Assembly: GCF_000970685.1 (NCBI RefSeq)
Contig: NZ_LAJB01000003.1
Coordinates: 124,001 to 188,000 of the forward strand
Origin: Domibacillus indicus
GTDB taxonomy: Bacteria; Bacillota; Bacilli; Bacillales; Domibacillaceae
Length of the DNA: 64,000 bases
Reading direction: 5' to 3'
Both the position numbers and the translations under genes were made by a program. Below the pieces are notes generated by a model. The model had not been told where the DNA came from and did not search any database. It saw nothing but the letters and a program-made list of their open reading frames with translations. Shown piece after piece: positions 26,985-35,112 of this stretch. Positions within the stretch are counted from its first letter, which is position 1, and each line of letters opens with the position of its first letter.

Positions 26985-27746
26985 TTACGTTACAATGGTC
27001 ACCTCGATCTTCCGCTCATGCAGTGTTTGTTTTTCGGAAGGATCGATTCCTTCGTCTGTAATGACTTCGTTTACTTCTCCCGGCGGCACAATTAAAGAAA
27101 AAGCGCGCCTGCCGAATTTGCTTGAATCCGCCATTAAAATAACATGGTCCGACTGCTCGATCATTTTCTTTTTCAGCAGCGCCTGCTGCTCATTTGAATC
27201 GCTCAGTCCTGTTTCCAAATGAACCCCTTTGCATGATAAGAAGGTTTTGTTTACATGGTATAAATCAAGCGAGCGCTCTGCCAGAGGACCCACATAAGAA
27301 AGCGACTTTGGCAAAAGCATGCCGCCCGTTGAAATCACACTGATTTTTTCTTTTTTGCTTAATTCCATCATGACTTTCATCGAATTGGTTATAACCGTCA
27401 GCCTCATGTTCGGAAGAGCCTTCGCCATGTACCAGGCGGTTGTGCTCGCATCCAAAATAATGCGGTCCCCTTCTACTACCCGCCTGGCCGCTTCATAGGC
27501 AATGGCTTTTTTCTCATCTGCATTGGTAATAACCCGCTCGGAAAAATGAATTTCCGCTTCTTCCTCCTGTATACTCACAGCACCGCCATGGCTCCGCTGC
27601 AGCTTTCCTTCCTTCTCCAGCTTTTCAAGATCGCGCCGGATCGTTTCTTCCGTGACGGAAAAAATATCGCTCAGCTCCGATACTCGGATGCTTGAGCGTT
27701 CATTTACCAGCTCGACAATTTTTTGATGTCTCTCTGCTACCAGCAT
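26985..27746 (-). CDS. rhaR: DeoR-family regulator of rhamnose genes
   Basis: About 253 residues: an N-terminal DeoR helix-turn-helix (RHQKIVELVNERSSIRVSELSDIFSVTEETIRRDLEKL) and a C-terminal sugar-phosphate-sensing domain (ILDASTTAWYMAKAL, VITNSMKVMMEL, GGMLLPKSLSYVGPLAE). DeoR regulators sense phosphorylated intermediates; for rhamnose this would be rhamnulose-1-phosphate. It is the second gene after rhaM (39-bp gap), as B. subtilis keeps a DeoR gene in its rhamnose operon. The ATG at 27746 follows AGGTG. A 14-base copy of a sequence found upstream of rhaEW lies just before it, which suggests self-regulation. The symbol is by analogy. Confidence 0.82.
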   Translation of the reverse strand: MLVAERHQKIVELVNERSSIRVSELSDIFSVTEETIRRDLEKLEKEGKLQRSHGGAVSIQEEEAEIHFSERVITNADEKKAIAYEAARRVVEGDRIILDASTTAWYMAKALPNMRLTVITNSMKVMMELSKKEKISVISTGGMLLPKSLSYVGPLAERSLDLYHVNKTFLSCKGVHLETGLSDSNEQQALLKKKMIEQSDHVILMADSSKFGRRAFSLIVPPGEVNEVITDEGIDPSEKQTLHERKIEVTIVT

Positions 27747-27762
27747 CAATTTGCACCTGACC

Positions 27763-27776
27763 TTTGTTTGTTTTTG
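27763..27776. promoter_or_regulatory. Candidate RhaR site upstream of rhaR
   Basis: TTTGTTTGTTTTTG, identical over 14 bases to the motif region upstream of rhaEW (50851-50864). It is located in the 39-bp gap between rhaM and rhaR. Confidence 0.4.
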
Positions 27777-27785
27777 TTTATTGTA

Positions 27786-28100
27786 TCACGCCAAATAAAA
27801 TACGTCTTTGAGCTCTCTGGATACCGGGCTGTTATCCGGATTGGTTTCCATAAGCGGCTCCATATACGCCCACCACTTCTGGCAAATTTCCGTTTCCGCC
27901 ATTCCCGCCCATTTTTCTTCGCTTTCCACTTCCACGTACGCAAACAGTTTGCCGGTTTCTTCTTCTAAAAAAATGGAATAATTATGGGCTCCGTGCGCTT
28001 TTAATTCCGCTGCCATCTCCGGCCAGAGCTCATCGTGGCGCTTTTTGTACTCCTCATATTGATCTTTGTATACTGTCATAACACTCGCTTTGCGAATCAT
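27786..28100 (-). CDS. rhaM: L-rhamnose mutarotase
   Basis: About 104 residues, the usual size for RhaM. It interconverts alpha and beta anomers of L-rhamnose in the cytoplasm so that the isomerase gets its preferred form. Family features seen are the N-terminal [15 protein letters not shown] with the catalytic His and the tryptophan-rich end [13 protein letters not shown]. The ATG at 28100 follows CGGAG with good spacing; the GTG nine bases earlier lies within that site. It heads a two-gene unit with rhaR behind a promoter that shares its layout with rhaD and rhaEW. Confidence 0.92.
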   Translation of the reverse strand: MIRKASVMTVYKDQYEEYKKRHDELWPEMAAELKAHGAHNYSIFLEEETGKLFAYVEVESEEKWAGMAETEICQKWWAYMEPLMETNPDNSPVSRELKDVFYLA

Positions 28101-28127
28101 TTTCAGCACTCCGTTTCTTTTTGTTTT

Positions 28128-28175
28128 ATCATAACTTATTTTTGTTTATTTTTGAATACCCTTTCAAAAATAAAC
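28128..28175 (-). promoter_or_regulatory. rhaM promoter with regulon motif and 13-bp dyad
   Basis: TTCAAA (28156-28151), 17-bp spacer, TATGAT (28133-28128) on the minus strand. The motif TATTCAAAAATAAACAAA covers the -35 and spacer. A perfect 13-bp inverted repeat (GTTTATTTTTGAA at 28144-28156, its complement at 28163-28175, 6-base gap) overlaps the -35 side and looks like the operator. Confidence 0.7.
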
Positions 28176-28268
28176 CTTTTCAGATCTGGCGTAATAAATG
28201 AGCTGGCCGGTGCAATAACTCTAAATAAACCCGGCTCACGCTTAAACCGTTAAAATCACGAATAAAAA

Positions 28269-28300
28269 ATCCAGCAGCACCTTTTCAGGGCCTGCTGGAT
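28269..28300 (-). terminator. Terminator after the rhamnose ABC operon
   Basis: ATCCAGCAG and CTGCTGGAT arms with a T run on the minus-strand 3' side, 12 bases past the binding-protein stop codon. Confidence 0.85.
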
Positions 28301-28311
28301 TTTCATTCTGT

Positions 28312-29373
28312 TTAATAAACGTCCTTCCATTCACCGATGTTTTCTTTATCAAATTTAAATGGTTCTCCGAGCATTACCTGTGTTCCTTCTCCATCCTCTA
28401 CAACTTCTTTTTGGCCAAGCCGTCCGGCTTCAAACGTGTCTCCGGTTTTCCCTTCCATATCGCCATTTACAAGTGCCGCCGCTGTATGGCCTGCCGCATA
28501 GCCGACATCGATTGGATTCCATAAATACATCCACGGAGATACACCGCTTTCAATATAGCTGGCCATTTCGCTCGGAAGTCCAAGCCCTGTTAAAGCAACT
28601 TTTCCGCCAAGCCCTTTATCGGTCAATACCTTCCCTGCAGCCGCAATTCCCACCGTTGTCGGGGCAATAATTCCTTTTAAATCCGGGTACGTTTTTAACA
28701 GCGCTTCTGTTTCAGACACACTTTTGTCACGCAGATCGTCTCCGTATGCTACCTTTACAAGCTCAAGATCTTTGTACTCCGGCTTTTCCAATTCTTTTTG
28801 CATATATTCAATCCACAGGTTCTGGTTTGTTGCCTGCGACGTTGCACTCAATACCGCGATTTGCCCTTTTCCGCCAACCATTTCCGAAATCGCTTCAATT
28901 TGAATGCGGCCGATTGCCTCGGGATCTGCCTGATTCACATGCGTCACACGGCTGTCCGTATTCACGGCTGAATCAACAGAAATAACTTCGATGCCCGCAT
29001 CCATCGCTTTCGTTAACGCCGGCTGGAGCGCGTCTGGATCATTTGCTGCAATCACGATTGAATCCACCTTCTGTGTAATCAGCTGCTCGATAATTTGAAT
29101 CTGTCCTTCTGCGGTCGGCTGATCCGGTGCACGCAGAATGGCTTCGCCGTCAAGTTCATTAACCGCTTCTTCAAAACCTTGCATCATTTTTTCACCATAT
29201 GGGTTGCCTGTGTTTTTAAAGATAAATGCATACCTTTTCGATCCGCCGCTTTCTCCTTCTGAATCTCCCCCCGATTCGTTAGATGCATTGCCGCCCGGAC
29301 TGCCCTGGCTGCAGGCAGACAAAATTGAGAATACAAGTACCAGTGATAAGATCAGCGTCCAATATTTCTTCAT
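28312..29373 (-). CDS. rhaS: L-rhamnose-type ABC transporter substrate-binding lipoprotein
   Basis: A 353-residue lipoprotein: signal peptide with lipobox LSAC near residue 21, a Gly/Ser-rich linker, then a periplasmic-binding-protein type I fold (YAFIFKNTGNPYGEKMMQGFEEA, IVIAANDPDALQPALTKAMDAGIEVISVDS). The class (RbsB/LsrB/RhaS) and its end GEPFKFDKENIGEWKDVY fit rhamnose binders. It is the last gene of the importer operon. The substrate is assigned from the rhamnose genes on both sides; autoinducer-2 or another pentose/deoxyhexose binder is the alternative. Confidence 0.82.
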   Translation of the reverse strand: MKKYWTLILSLVLVFSILSACSQGSPGGNASNESGGDSEGESGGSKRYAFIFKNTGNPYGEKMMQGFEEAVNELDGEAILRAPDQPTAEGQIQIIEQLITQKVDSIVIAANDPDALQPALTKAMDAGIEVISVDSAVNTDSRVTHVNQADPEAIGRIQIEAISEMVGGKGQIAVLSATSQATNQNLWIEYMQKELEKPEYKDLELVKVAYGDDLRDKSVSETEALLKTYPDLKGIIAPTTVGIAAAGKVLTDKGLGGKVALTGLGLPSEMASYIESGVSPWMYLWNPIDVGYAAGHTAAALVNGDMEGKTGDTFEAGRLGQKEVVEDGEGTQVMLGEPFKFDKENIGEWKDVY

Positions 29374-29431
29374 AACCTGCTCCCCCTTGCTCGAATTTTA
29401 AATTGTATAAACAGGCAGTGCCTGCGGATAC

Positions 29432-30439
29432 CTATTTTTTAAAGCGCGGTATATTCAATTTTGGCACAATGACCGCAAACAGCAGCAATGCCCCCACTAC
29501 AATGAGCAGTGTCTGCGATGGAATATTAATAAGGCCAAGCCCATATTGAAGATAGCCGACGATAAAAACCGCAATGACGGTGCCGATTAAACGGCCTTTG
29601 CCGCCGGCTGTGCTGATGCCTCCGAGTGCCGCCATGGCGATAACATCAAGCTCATACATATTGGCAATGTTCGGCCGCGTGCTGCCCATCCGGGAAGCGA
29701 GGAAAATGGCGGTAACAGCGGCCATCAATCCAGCCAGTGTAAATACAATCACTTTTGTGCGGTCTACATTGACGCCGGAGAACCGGCTGGCGACATCATT
29801 ATGGCCAATTGCATAAATATGGCGCCCAAAGGTTGTTTTATGAAGCAGCAGCCCAAACAGCAGTGCTGCAAGGATAAACAAAATCAAAATAAACGGAATG
29901 CCGTACACATAACCCCAGCCGAAGAAGCCAAACCATTCCGGGAAGCTGCCTGATGCCTGGTCTTCTAAAATAATGTAGGCAATTCCCCGGTACAAAATCA
30001 TGGTTGCCAGTGTAATAATAACAGCTGATAATTCCTTGAATTTCACAATCAAAAGTCCGTTCATCAGTCCGCAAAGTGCACCGACGATTAAGCAAATAAC
30101 AACAGCGGCTCCCATGGGGACACCAAGGCTGTTATATGCCACAGCCATCACAACGGAGGACAGAGCGACCGTTGATCCGACGGAAATGTCGATATCCCGC
30201 ATAATCATAATGAGCGCCATCGGAAAGACGATAAATGCTTTATCCAGAAATACCATAGTCGCATCTCTCAGGCTGCTAATATTTAAAAAGTAAGGGGAAA
30301 GACTTGTATTGAGTGCGATAACGCCAATCAGGATGAATGCGAGCAGCCACTCCCATTGCAAAAAAAACTGTTTCGCTGAAAACGGGCGGTCTGCTTCCAG
30401 TGTCCGCTGTGTATAGGGCTGGATGGTTTTTGGCTCCAT
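29432..30439 (-). CDS. rhaQ: Rhamnose ABC transporter permease (second)
   Basis: A 335-residue permease of the RbsC/LsrC/RhaP class with about nine or ten membrane helices. It has the family segments MIMRDIDISVGSTVALSSVV near helix 3 and MAALGGISTAGGKGRLIGTV near the C-terminal coupling region. One base separates it from the preceding permease gene, so the two are coupled. They should form a heterodimeric channel, as in rhizobial rhaSTPQ. The P/Q letter is arbitrary. Confidence 0.85.
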   Translation of the reverse strand: MEPKTIQPYTQRTLEADRPFSAKQFFLQWEWLLAFILIGVIALNTSLSPYFLNISSLRDATMVFLDKAFIVFPMALIMIMRDIDISVGSTVALSSVVMAVAYNSLGVPMGAAVVICLIVGALCGLMNGLLIVKFKELSAVIITLATMILYRGIAYIILEDQASGSFPEWFGFFGWGYVYGIPFILILFILAALLFGLLLHKTTFGRHIYAIGHNDVASRFSGVNVDRTKVIVFTLAGLMAAVTAIFLASRMGSTRPNIANMYELDVIAMAALGGISTAGGKGRLIGTVIAVFIVGYLQYGLGLINIPSQTLLIVVGALLLFAVIVPKLNIPRFKK

Positions 30440-30440
30440 G

Positions 30441-31475
30441 TTAAATCCTCCTTCTCAGCAAATGATTTCGTTCTACGCCGCGTTTCACAGCTGCGTTTAA
30501 CAGAACCGCGCCTAAAATAATTGTGCCTTCTATTCCTTTTTGCCAGAACGGCGACACATCCATCATCGGCAGGGCATTGTTTAAAATACCGATTAATACC
30601 GCTCCTAAAATTACGCCGCTCAGCTTGCCGGAACCGCCCGCAATGCTGACTCCTCCCAGAATACAAGCTGCAATCACGCTGAGCTCATAGCCTGACGCCG
30701 TGTCTCCCTGGGCCGAAGCAAATTTGGATACCCAGAGCACCCCGCACAGCCCCGACAGGCCGCCCATTAACGTATAAACAAGAATGAGAATTTTCTTTTC
30801 GTTAATTCCCGTTACCTTGGCCGATTCCGGATTGCTGCCCACCGCATAAATCTGGCGCCCGGTCCGGGTATGGCCGATAAAGTAATACGCTGCTATATAA
30901 ATAAAGAGAGCAATTAAAATAAGTGTATTAATCCCCAGCACGCTGCTTGTTGCGATGCCGACAAAGCTTTCCGGCATCTGATACGAGCTGATCCATTTCC
31001 CGTCACTGGCCATATAGGTAAATCCACGGTAAATATTCATCATCGCCAGCGTTGCAATAATCGGCAGAACACCGAGCCAGGCAACCAGTCCGCCGATGAC
31101 AAGTCCGCATACGGTGCCTATCCCTATTCCAGTGATAACTGCCAGTAACGGTGAAAAGCCAGCGCTGGCACTCACAATTTGGGCAACCAGCATGCCCGAT
31201 AGAGCAAGTGTCGCTCCGATCGATAAATCAATGCCTCTTGTCACTAGAACAAGCATCATGCCGACTGCCAAAATGGATAATATCGCTGTATTGGTTGCCA
31301 TATCCATTACGTTTTCGATCGTTAAAAAACTCGGGTTTCGAATCTGTACGCCAATAGCCAGCAATAAAATAAATGCCAGCAGGCCCAATTCACGGAATTT
31401 CGCCAGGCCGGCAAGCTTTGATTCTTTTTTGGCAGCAGATTCTGCCGCCGGCGCATTTGCTGTATGAACAGCCAT
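30441..31475 (-). CDS. rhaP: Rhamnose ABC transporter permease (first)
   Basis: 344 residues with the same class signature as its neighbour: LVTRGIDLSIGATLALSGML and AACILGGVSIAGGSGKLSGVILG. The N-terminus is cytoplasmic and Ala/Lys-rich (AESAAKKESKLAGL). It lies 12 bases after the ATPase gene and 1 base before the second permease, inside a four-gene importer operon. The P/Q letter is arbitrary. Confidence 0.85.
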   Translation of the reverse strand: MAVHTANAPAAESAAKKESKLAGLAKFRELGLLAFILLLAIGVQIRNPSFLTIENVMDMATNTAILSILAVGMMLVLVTRGIDLSIGATLALSGMLVAQIVSASAGFSPLLAVITGIGIGTVCGLVIGGLVAWLGVLPIIATLAMMNIYRGFTYMASDGKWISSYQMPESFVGIATSSVLGINTLILIALFIYIAAYYFIGHTRTGRQIYAVGSNPESAKVTGINEKKILILVYTLMGGLSGLCGVLWVSKFASAQGDTASGYELSVIAACILGGVSIAGGSGKLSGVILGAVLIGILNNALPMMDVSPFWQKGIEGTIILGAVLLNAAVKRGVERNHLLRRRI

Positions 31476-31487
31476 CTGTACCCCTCC

Positions 31488-33002
31488 TTATCCCGCTTTC
31501 GTTTTCCCCGGCGCTTCACTCATGGCCGCCTCCAAAATCGCTTCCTGGGAGAATTCTTCTTTTTGGAGCATTCTTGTAATGCGTCCTTCCCGCATCACAG
31601 CGATCCGGTCACTCATGCCGATTACTTCCGGCATCTCAGAAGACACCATAATGATGCCGTAGCCCTGCATCGCCAGGTCCTGAATAATTTCATAAATGGC
31701 GGATTTGGCTCCAATATCCACTCCTTTTGTCGGTTCGTCTAAAATAATGACATCAAGGCCGGCGGTTAACAGCTTTGCCACCGCCACCTTTTGCTGGTTG
31801 CCGCCGGACAGTGAGCCTGCCAGGTCAAAGATGCTCTTGGCTTTTACATGCACTTTCTCAGCTAACTGCCTGGCCAGCTGTGCTTCATTTTTTTCAGTGA
31901 GCCAGCCTTTATTGGAGAATCGTTCTAAGGCCGGCAGTGTAATATTCCGTCCAATCCCCCACTGCAGGATTAACCCCTGCTTTTGTCGGTCTTCCGGCAG
32001 ATAGCCGATTCCAAGCTTCATCGCGTCCTTCGGGCGGCGGACAGCAAGTCTTTGCCCTTTTAAGTGCACGCTGCCGGTATCGTATTTTGTAATGCCGAAA
32101 AGCGCTTCACATACTTCGGTCCGCCCGGCTCCGACCAGCCCCGTCAGCCCGAGAATTTCACCCCGCCGCAGCGAAAAGGAGATATCCGCGAAATAGCCGA
32201 TTTTCCCGAGGTTTTCCACCCTCAGTACTTCTTCACCAATCGGATGTTTCTTATGAGGAAACACCTGCGTAATTTCGCGCCCGACCATCGCGACAATTAA
32301 CTGGTCGTTCGTAATTTCATCAACGTCCCACGATCCAATGTAATTCGCATCCCGGAAGACCGTTACCCGGCTTGCAAGCCGGTACATGTCTTCAAATCTG
32401 TGTGAAATAAAGATAATGGATGTTCCCTGATCCCGCAGGCTTTCTGCAATCCGGTATAAATCCTCACTTTCTCTGGCGGTGAGTGCTGCTGTCGGTTCAT
32501 CCATAATAATAATGCGTGCGTTTGTTGAAATGGCTTTGGCAATTTCAATGATTTGCTGCTGGGCCACGCTGAGTGTCCCCATTTCACGCTTCGGATCGAT
32601 CGAGGAGCCAAGCTGCTTCAAAATCGCTTTTGCTTCCCGATACATATCCTTCCACAGAAGGCGTTTTGTTTTTGGGTGCACTTTCTCATGCCCCATAAAA
32701 ATATTTTCCGTTACACTCAAATCCGGGTAATTTGTGACATGCTGGTAAATAGCCGCAATGCCGGCCGCCTGGGCTTCAGTCGGATTGGAAAATGCAATCG
32801 GCTTTCCATCCAGGAAAATTTCTCCCTCGTCCGGCGCGTGCACACCGGTAATCACTTTAATGAAAGTTGATTTTCCCGCGCCGTTTTCCCCCATCAGCGC
32901 ATGTATCTCGCCCTTTCTCAGCTTAAAGTGAACTCTGTTAAGCGCCGTCACACCGGGAAACCGCTTGGTAATTCCCTTTAGCTCCAATACGTACTCAGAC
33001 AT
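31488..33002 (-). CDS. rhaT: Rhamnose ABC transporter ATPase (double-domain, RbsA/MglA class)
   Basis: About 504 residues with two fused ATPase domains. The first has Walker A GENGAGKST, signature LSVAQQQIIEIAKA and Walker B IIIMDEPTAAL. The second has the degenerate Walker A GLVGAGRTE, signature SLSGGNQQKVAVAKLL and Walker B VIILDEPTKGVD. A normal first and altered second P-loop is the rule in this class. I take the ATG at 33002, with GGGGG seven bases upstream, instead of the one six bases earlier. First gene of the importer operon, behind a cre site. RhaT here means the ABC ATPase of the rhizobial naming, not the E. coli symporter. Confidence 0.86.
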   Translation of the reverse strand: MSEYVLELKGITKRFPGVTALNRVHFKLRKGEIHALMGENGAGKSTFIKVITGVHAPDEGEIFLDGKPIAFSNPTEAQAAGIAAIYQHVTNYPDLSVTENIFMGHEKVHPKTKRLLWKDMYREAKAILKQLGSSIDPKREMGTLSVAQQQIIEIAKAISTNARIIIMDEPTAALTARESEDLYRIAESLRDQGTSIIFISHRFEDMYRLASRVTVFRDANYIGSWDVDEITNDQLIVAMVGREITQVFPHKKHPIGEEVLRVENLGKIGYFADISFSLRRGEILGLTGLVGAGRTEVCEALFGITKYDTGSVHLKGQRLAVRRPKDAMKLGIGYLPEDRQKQGLILQWGIGRNITLPALERFSNKGWLTEKNEAQLARQLAEKVHVKAKSIFDLAGSLSGGNQQKVAVAKLLTAGLDVIILDEPTKGVDIGAKSAIYEIIQDLAMQGYGIIMVSSEMPEVIGMSDRIAVMREGRITRMLQKEEFSQEAILEAAMSEAPGKTKAG

Positions 33003-33049
33003 GTTCATTCCCCCTTCTGCTAATGGCTGTTAATCGTATTTTATGTTTT

Positions 33050-33064
33050 ATGAAGCGCTTTCAT
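33050..33064. promoter_or_regulatory. cre site before the rhamnose importer operon
   Basis: ATGAAGCGCTTTCAT (minus strand ATGAAAGCGCTTCAT), an almost perfect match to the CcpA consensus with the central CG. It lies about 50 bases before the ATPase start, near the expected transcription start. It predicts glucose repression of rhamnose uptake. Confidence 0.78.
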
Positions 33065-33548
33065 AAGGTGACGAATATCGGAAAAAGGGGGTCATTTTTC
33101 GGAAAAACAGCCGAAAAGGGAATGGCGGCTTCGACAAAGAGCAGATTTTTTCATAAAAAATGGCATGATTCCGAAGAAATCACGCCATAAATTTTATTGA
33201 AATAAGATACTGCCTATATCTCCTCCACATATTTATGAACACCCAGGCCTTTAGCAAGATGGCGAGCGCAACGAGCTTGGCCCAGGCATAGAAAAGGCGG
33301 CATCTGCGGACAATTTCAGCCGGTAACGCCCGGTTCATGTTTTTTTCCGAATGAGAAAGGGAAGAACGAGCATGCTTTTTCATGCCCGCTTTTTTAGAAA
33401 GGCTCTGTTAAAATTTAATGTTGATAATTCCATAATATTAAGAGGAACCCATTATTTATGGATTCCCCTTTAGTTCAATAGGTGAAACTACTGTTGAGTA
33501 TTACCTTATAATATTTATTACAATATATCTTTGGAGTGAAAGATTTTT

Positions 33549-34118
33549 TTAGCTACCATTCCAATGATAAATTATTTGCACAACGCCAGAGGAAAATGTT
33601 CTTGTATTAACCATTTTTAAATTTATCCTCTGTTTTAAATCAATAAACAACGGTTTTCCTTCTCCCAAAACAACAGGGTGAATAGATAATCTAAATTCAT
33701 CAACAAGCCCCAAATTTATAAAAGTTGTAATGAGACTCGCTCCACCATATAGCCAGATGTCTTTACCAGACTTTTTCTTCAATTTATTTACTTCTTCATG
33801 AATATTATCATTTATAAATATTGCTTGATTATCAATCTCATTTTGTGTTCTGGAAAAAACATATTTCTTTTTACTATGAACCAATTTCCAAATTTCCTTT
33901 TCGGTATCAGGGTCTTCATTTTTTGGAATATATTGTCCCCATAAATCGTAGCTTTTTCTACCATATAAAATAGTATCAATTTGATTTAAGAAATCAGTAA
34001 ACCCCATATCAGGGTCCATAATGCACCAATCAACTTCTCCATTTTTCCCTTCAATAAATCCATCTAAAGTAACTGCTAAATCTAAAATTATTCTTCTCTG
34101 TTTTATATTATTTGTCAT
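33549..34118 (-). CDS. RibD C-terminal / dihydrofolate reductase-family protein
   Basis: A 189-residue protein of the bacterial DHFR/RibD-C family (YwjB/YyaP type). It starts RIILDLAVTLDGFIEGKNGE, has the NADPH-contact region TILYGRKSYDLW, the Gly-rich LYGGASLITTFINLGLVDEF motif and the end HPVVLGEGKPLF. The reaction is probably an NADPH-dependent reduction, but these stand-alone proteins have no settled substrate. Codon use is visibly more AT-rich than in neighbouring genes, which suggests recent transfer. It has its own AAAAGGATG-type ribosome binding site and lies between repeats inside the rhamnose locus, with no obvious link to sugar use. Confidence 0.82.
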   Translation of the reverse strand: MTNNIKQRRIILDLAVTLDGFIEGKNGEVDWCIMDPDMGFTDFLNQIDTILYGRKSYDLWGQYIPKNEDPDTEKEIWKLVHSKKKYVFSRTQNEIDNQAIFINDNIHEEVNKLKKKSGKDIWLYGGASLITTFINLGLVDEFRLSIHPVVLGEGKPLFIDLKQRINLKMVNTRTFSSGVVQIIYHWNGS

Positions 34119-34174
34119 AACTATTCATCCTTTTACCATTCAGATTATGATTCAGACAGCGCGAAAGCGTTGAC

Positions 34175-34243
34175 TGGTTCAGCGTTCGCCCTGCAGGAAA
34201 GCGCAGCCGGCAGACCGCAGCCCCTGACACTGCTTTTAAAAGA
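34175..34243. repeat. Partial copy of the repeat at 55707-55776
   Basis: Begins TGGTTCAGCGTTCGC and ends with CTTTTAAAAG-like sequence after GACCGCAGC. The 55.7-kb copy shares the first 15 bases and the same order of AGCCG, CCGCAGC and TTTTAAAAGGAA blocks. Overlapping short frames here are not genes. Confidence 0.45.
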
Positions 34244-34362
34244 AAATAGTCCATTTCTAGACCGTAAAACGAAGACGGTTTTTGCTCAAAAACGCAATAT
34301 CTTCTCATCGACTTCTTTTTCAACCTATGAGTGGAATGATTCCGAAGAAATTATCCCGTTCT

Positions 34363-35112
34363 TTATAAATGATCCTGTTTATATTTAGAAGGAAGCTCTC
34401 CGTAATGCTTTTTAAACAGCCTGCTGAAATATTTTGTATCTGTATAGCCGACCGCACTGGCAATTTCATAGATTTTCATTGGCGAGGCCAGCAGAAGCGC
34501 CCGGGCTTTTTCCATACGTTTACGTGTTATATAATCAAGAACTGTTTCCCCGGTATGCTGCTTGAAAAATTCGCTGAAATAAGTGGGATTCAAGTAAACG
34601 AGAGAAGCGATTTTTTCAATGGTCACCGGTTCTGATAAATGCTCATTAATCCATTGCCTGGCCGTTTGGATCGGTCCCGGAACATCTTCCTTTGAGCGAG
34701 CCTCTGCCACTCGCTTTTTTTGCACATCCTCTTTTATTTGAGCCAGCCTTTTCTTGAGTTCTGTGCGGTCGATGGGCTTAACTAAATAATCAACCGCACC
34801 TTCACGCATGGCAGTCTGCACATAAGAGAAATCATTATACCCGCTGATAACCACAGAAAAAAATGCATGGTTCGTTTTTTGCTTTAATTCTTTGAGCATC
34901 GCCAGCCCATCCATAACAGGCATTCGTACATCCGTAAAAATAACATCAAAGAACAGGTTCATTGAGCCGACCATTTCAAGGCATTGCTGCGCTGATCCGA
35001 AGCTGCCGATAATTTGCCATTCTTCTCCGTTCGCCTGGATCAGTCTTTCAATGCCTCTTCGAAGTTTTGGTTCGTCGTCAACCACAATGACGCGAATTGG
35101 TTGATCCCCCAT
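34363..35112 (-). CDS. YesN/AraC-type response regulator
   Basis: About 249 residues. The receiver domain (~5-125) has VVDDEP, the phospho-acceptor Asp in FTDVRMPVMDGL, and Lys in YLVKPID. The C-terminal AraC helix-turn-helix pair is INEHLSEPVTIEKIASLVYLNPTYFSEFFKQ and IYEIASAVGYTDTKYFSRLFKK. The ATG at 35112 follows GGGAGGGAAAGAG and overlaps the kinase gene by 35 bases. It is the output of a sugar-sensing unit with the YesM-type kinase and binding lipoprotein upstream. The adjacent importer operon is the likely target. Confidence 0.88.
   Translation of the reverse strand: MGDQPIRVIVVDDEPKLRRGIERLIQANGEEWQIIGSFGSAQQCLEMVGSMNLFFDVIFTDVRMPVMDGLAMLKELKQKTNHAFFSVVISGYNDFSYVQTAMREGAVDYLVKPIDRTELKKRLAQIKEDVQKKRVAEARSKEDVPGPIQTARQWINEHLSEPVTIEKIASLVYLNPTYFSEFFKQHTGETVLDYITRKRMEKARALLLASPMKIYEIASAVGYTDTKYFSRLFKKHYGELPSKYKQDHL

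Larger units (their letters stand above)
33161..34351. mobile_element. AT-rich inserted segment bounded by 20-bp direct repeats
   Basis: TGGCATGATTCCGAAGAAAT (33161-33180) and the same with one mismatch (34332-34351) flank about 1.15 kb. The segment holds an AT-rich DHFR/RibD-like gene, a sequence GGCTCTGTTAAAATTTAATG near 33401 that resembles an insertion-sequence end (from memory, weak), and a fragment of a repeat seen again near 55.7 kb. No transposase was recognised. The segment separates the importer operon from its likely sensor genes. The repeats could also be two related terminator-like hairpins, so the mobile-element label is tentative. Confidence 0.4.

Noticed and set aside
33180-33383. 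67-residue minus-strand ORF in the inserted segment
   Set aside because: Starts without a good ribosome site, and the product has no family features. It might be the relic of a transposase, but I could not support that.
34108-34388. Two short overlapping ORFs on opposite strands beside the DHFR-like gene
   Set aside because: They overlap a repeat fragment and each other, lack ribosome sites and have no recognisable domain.
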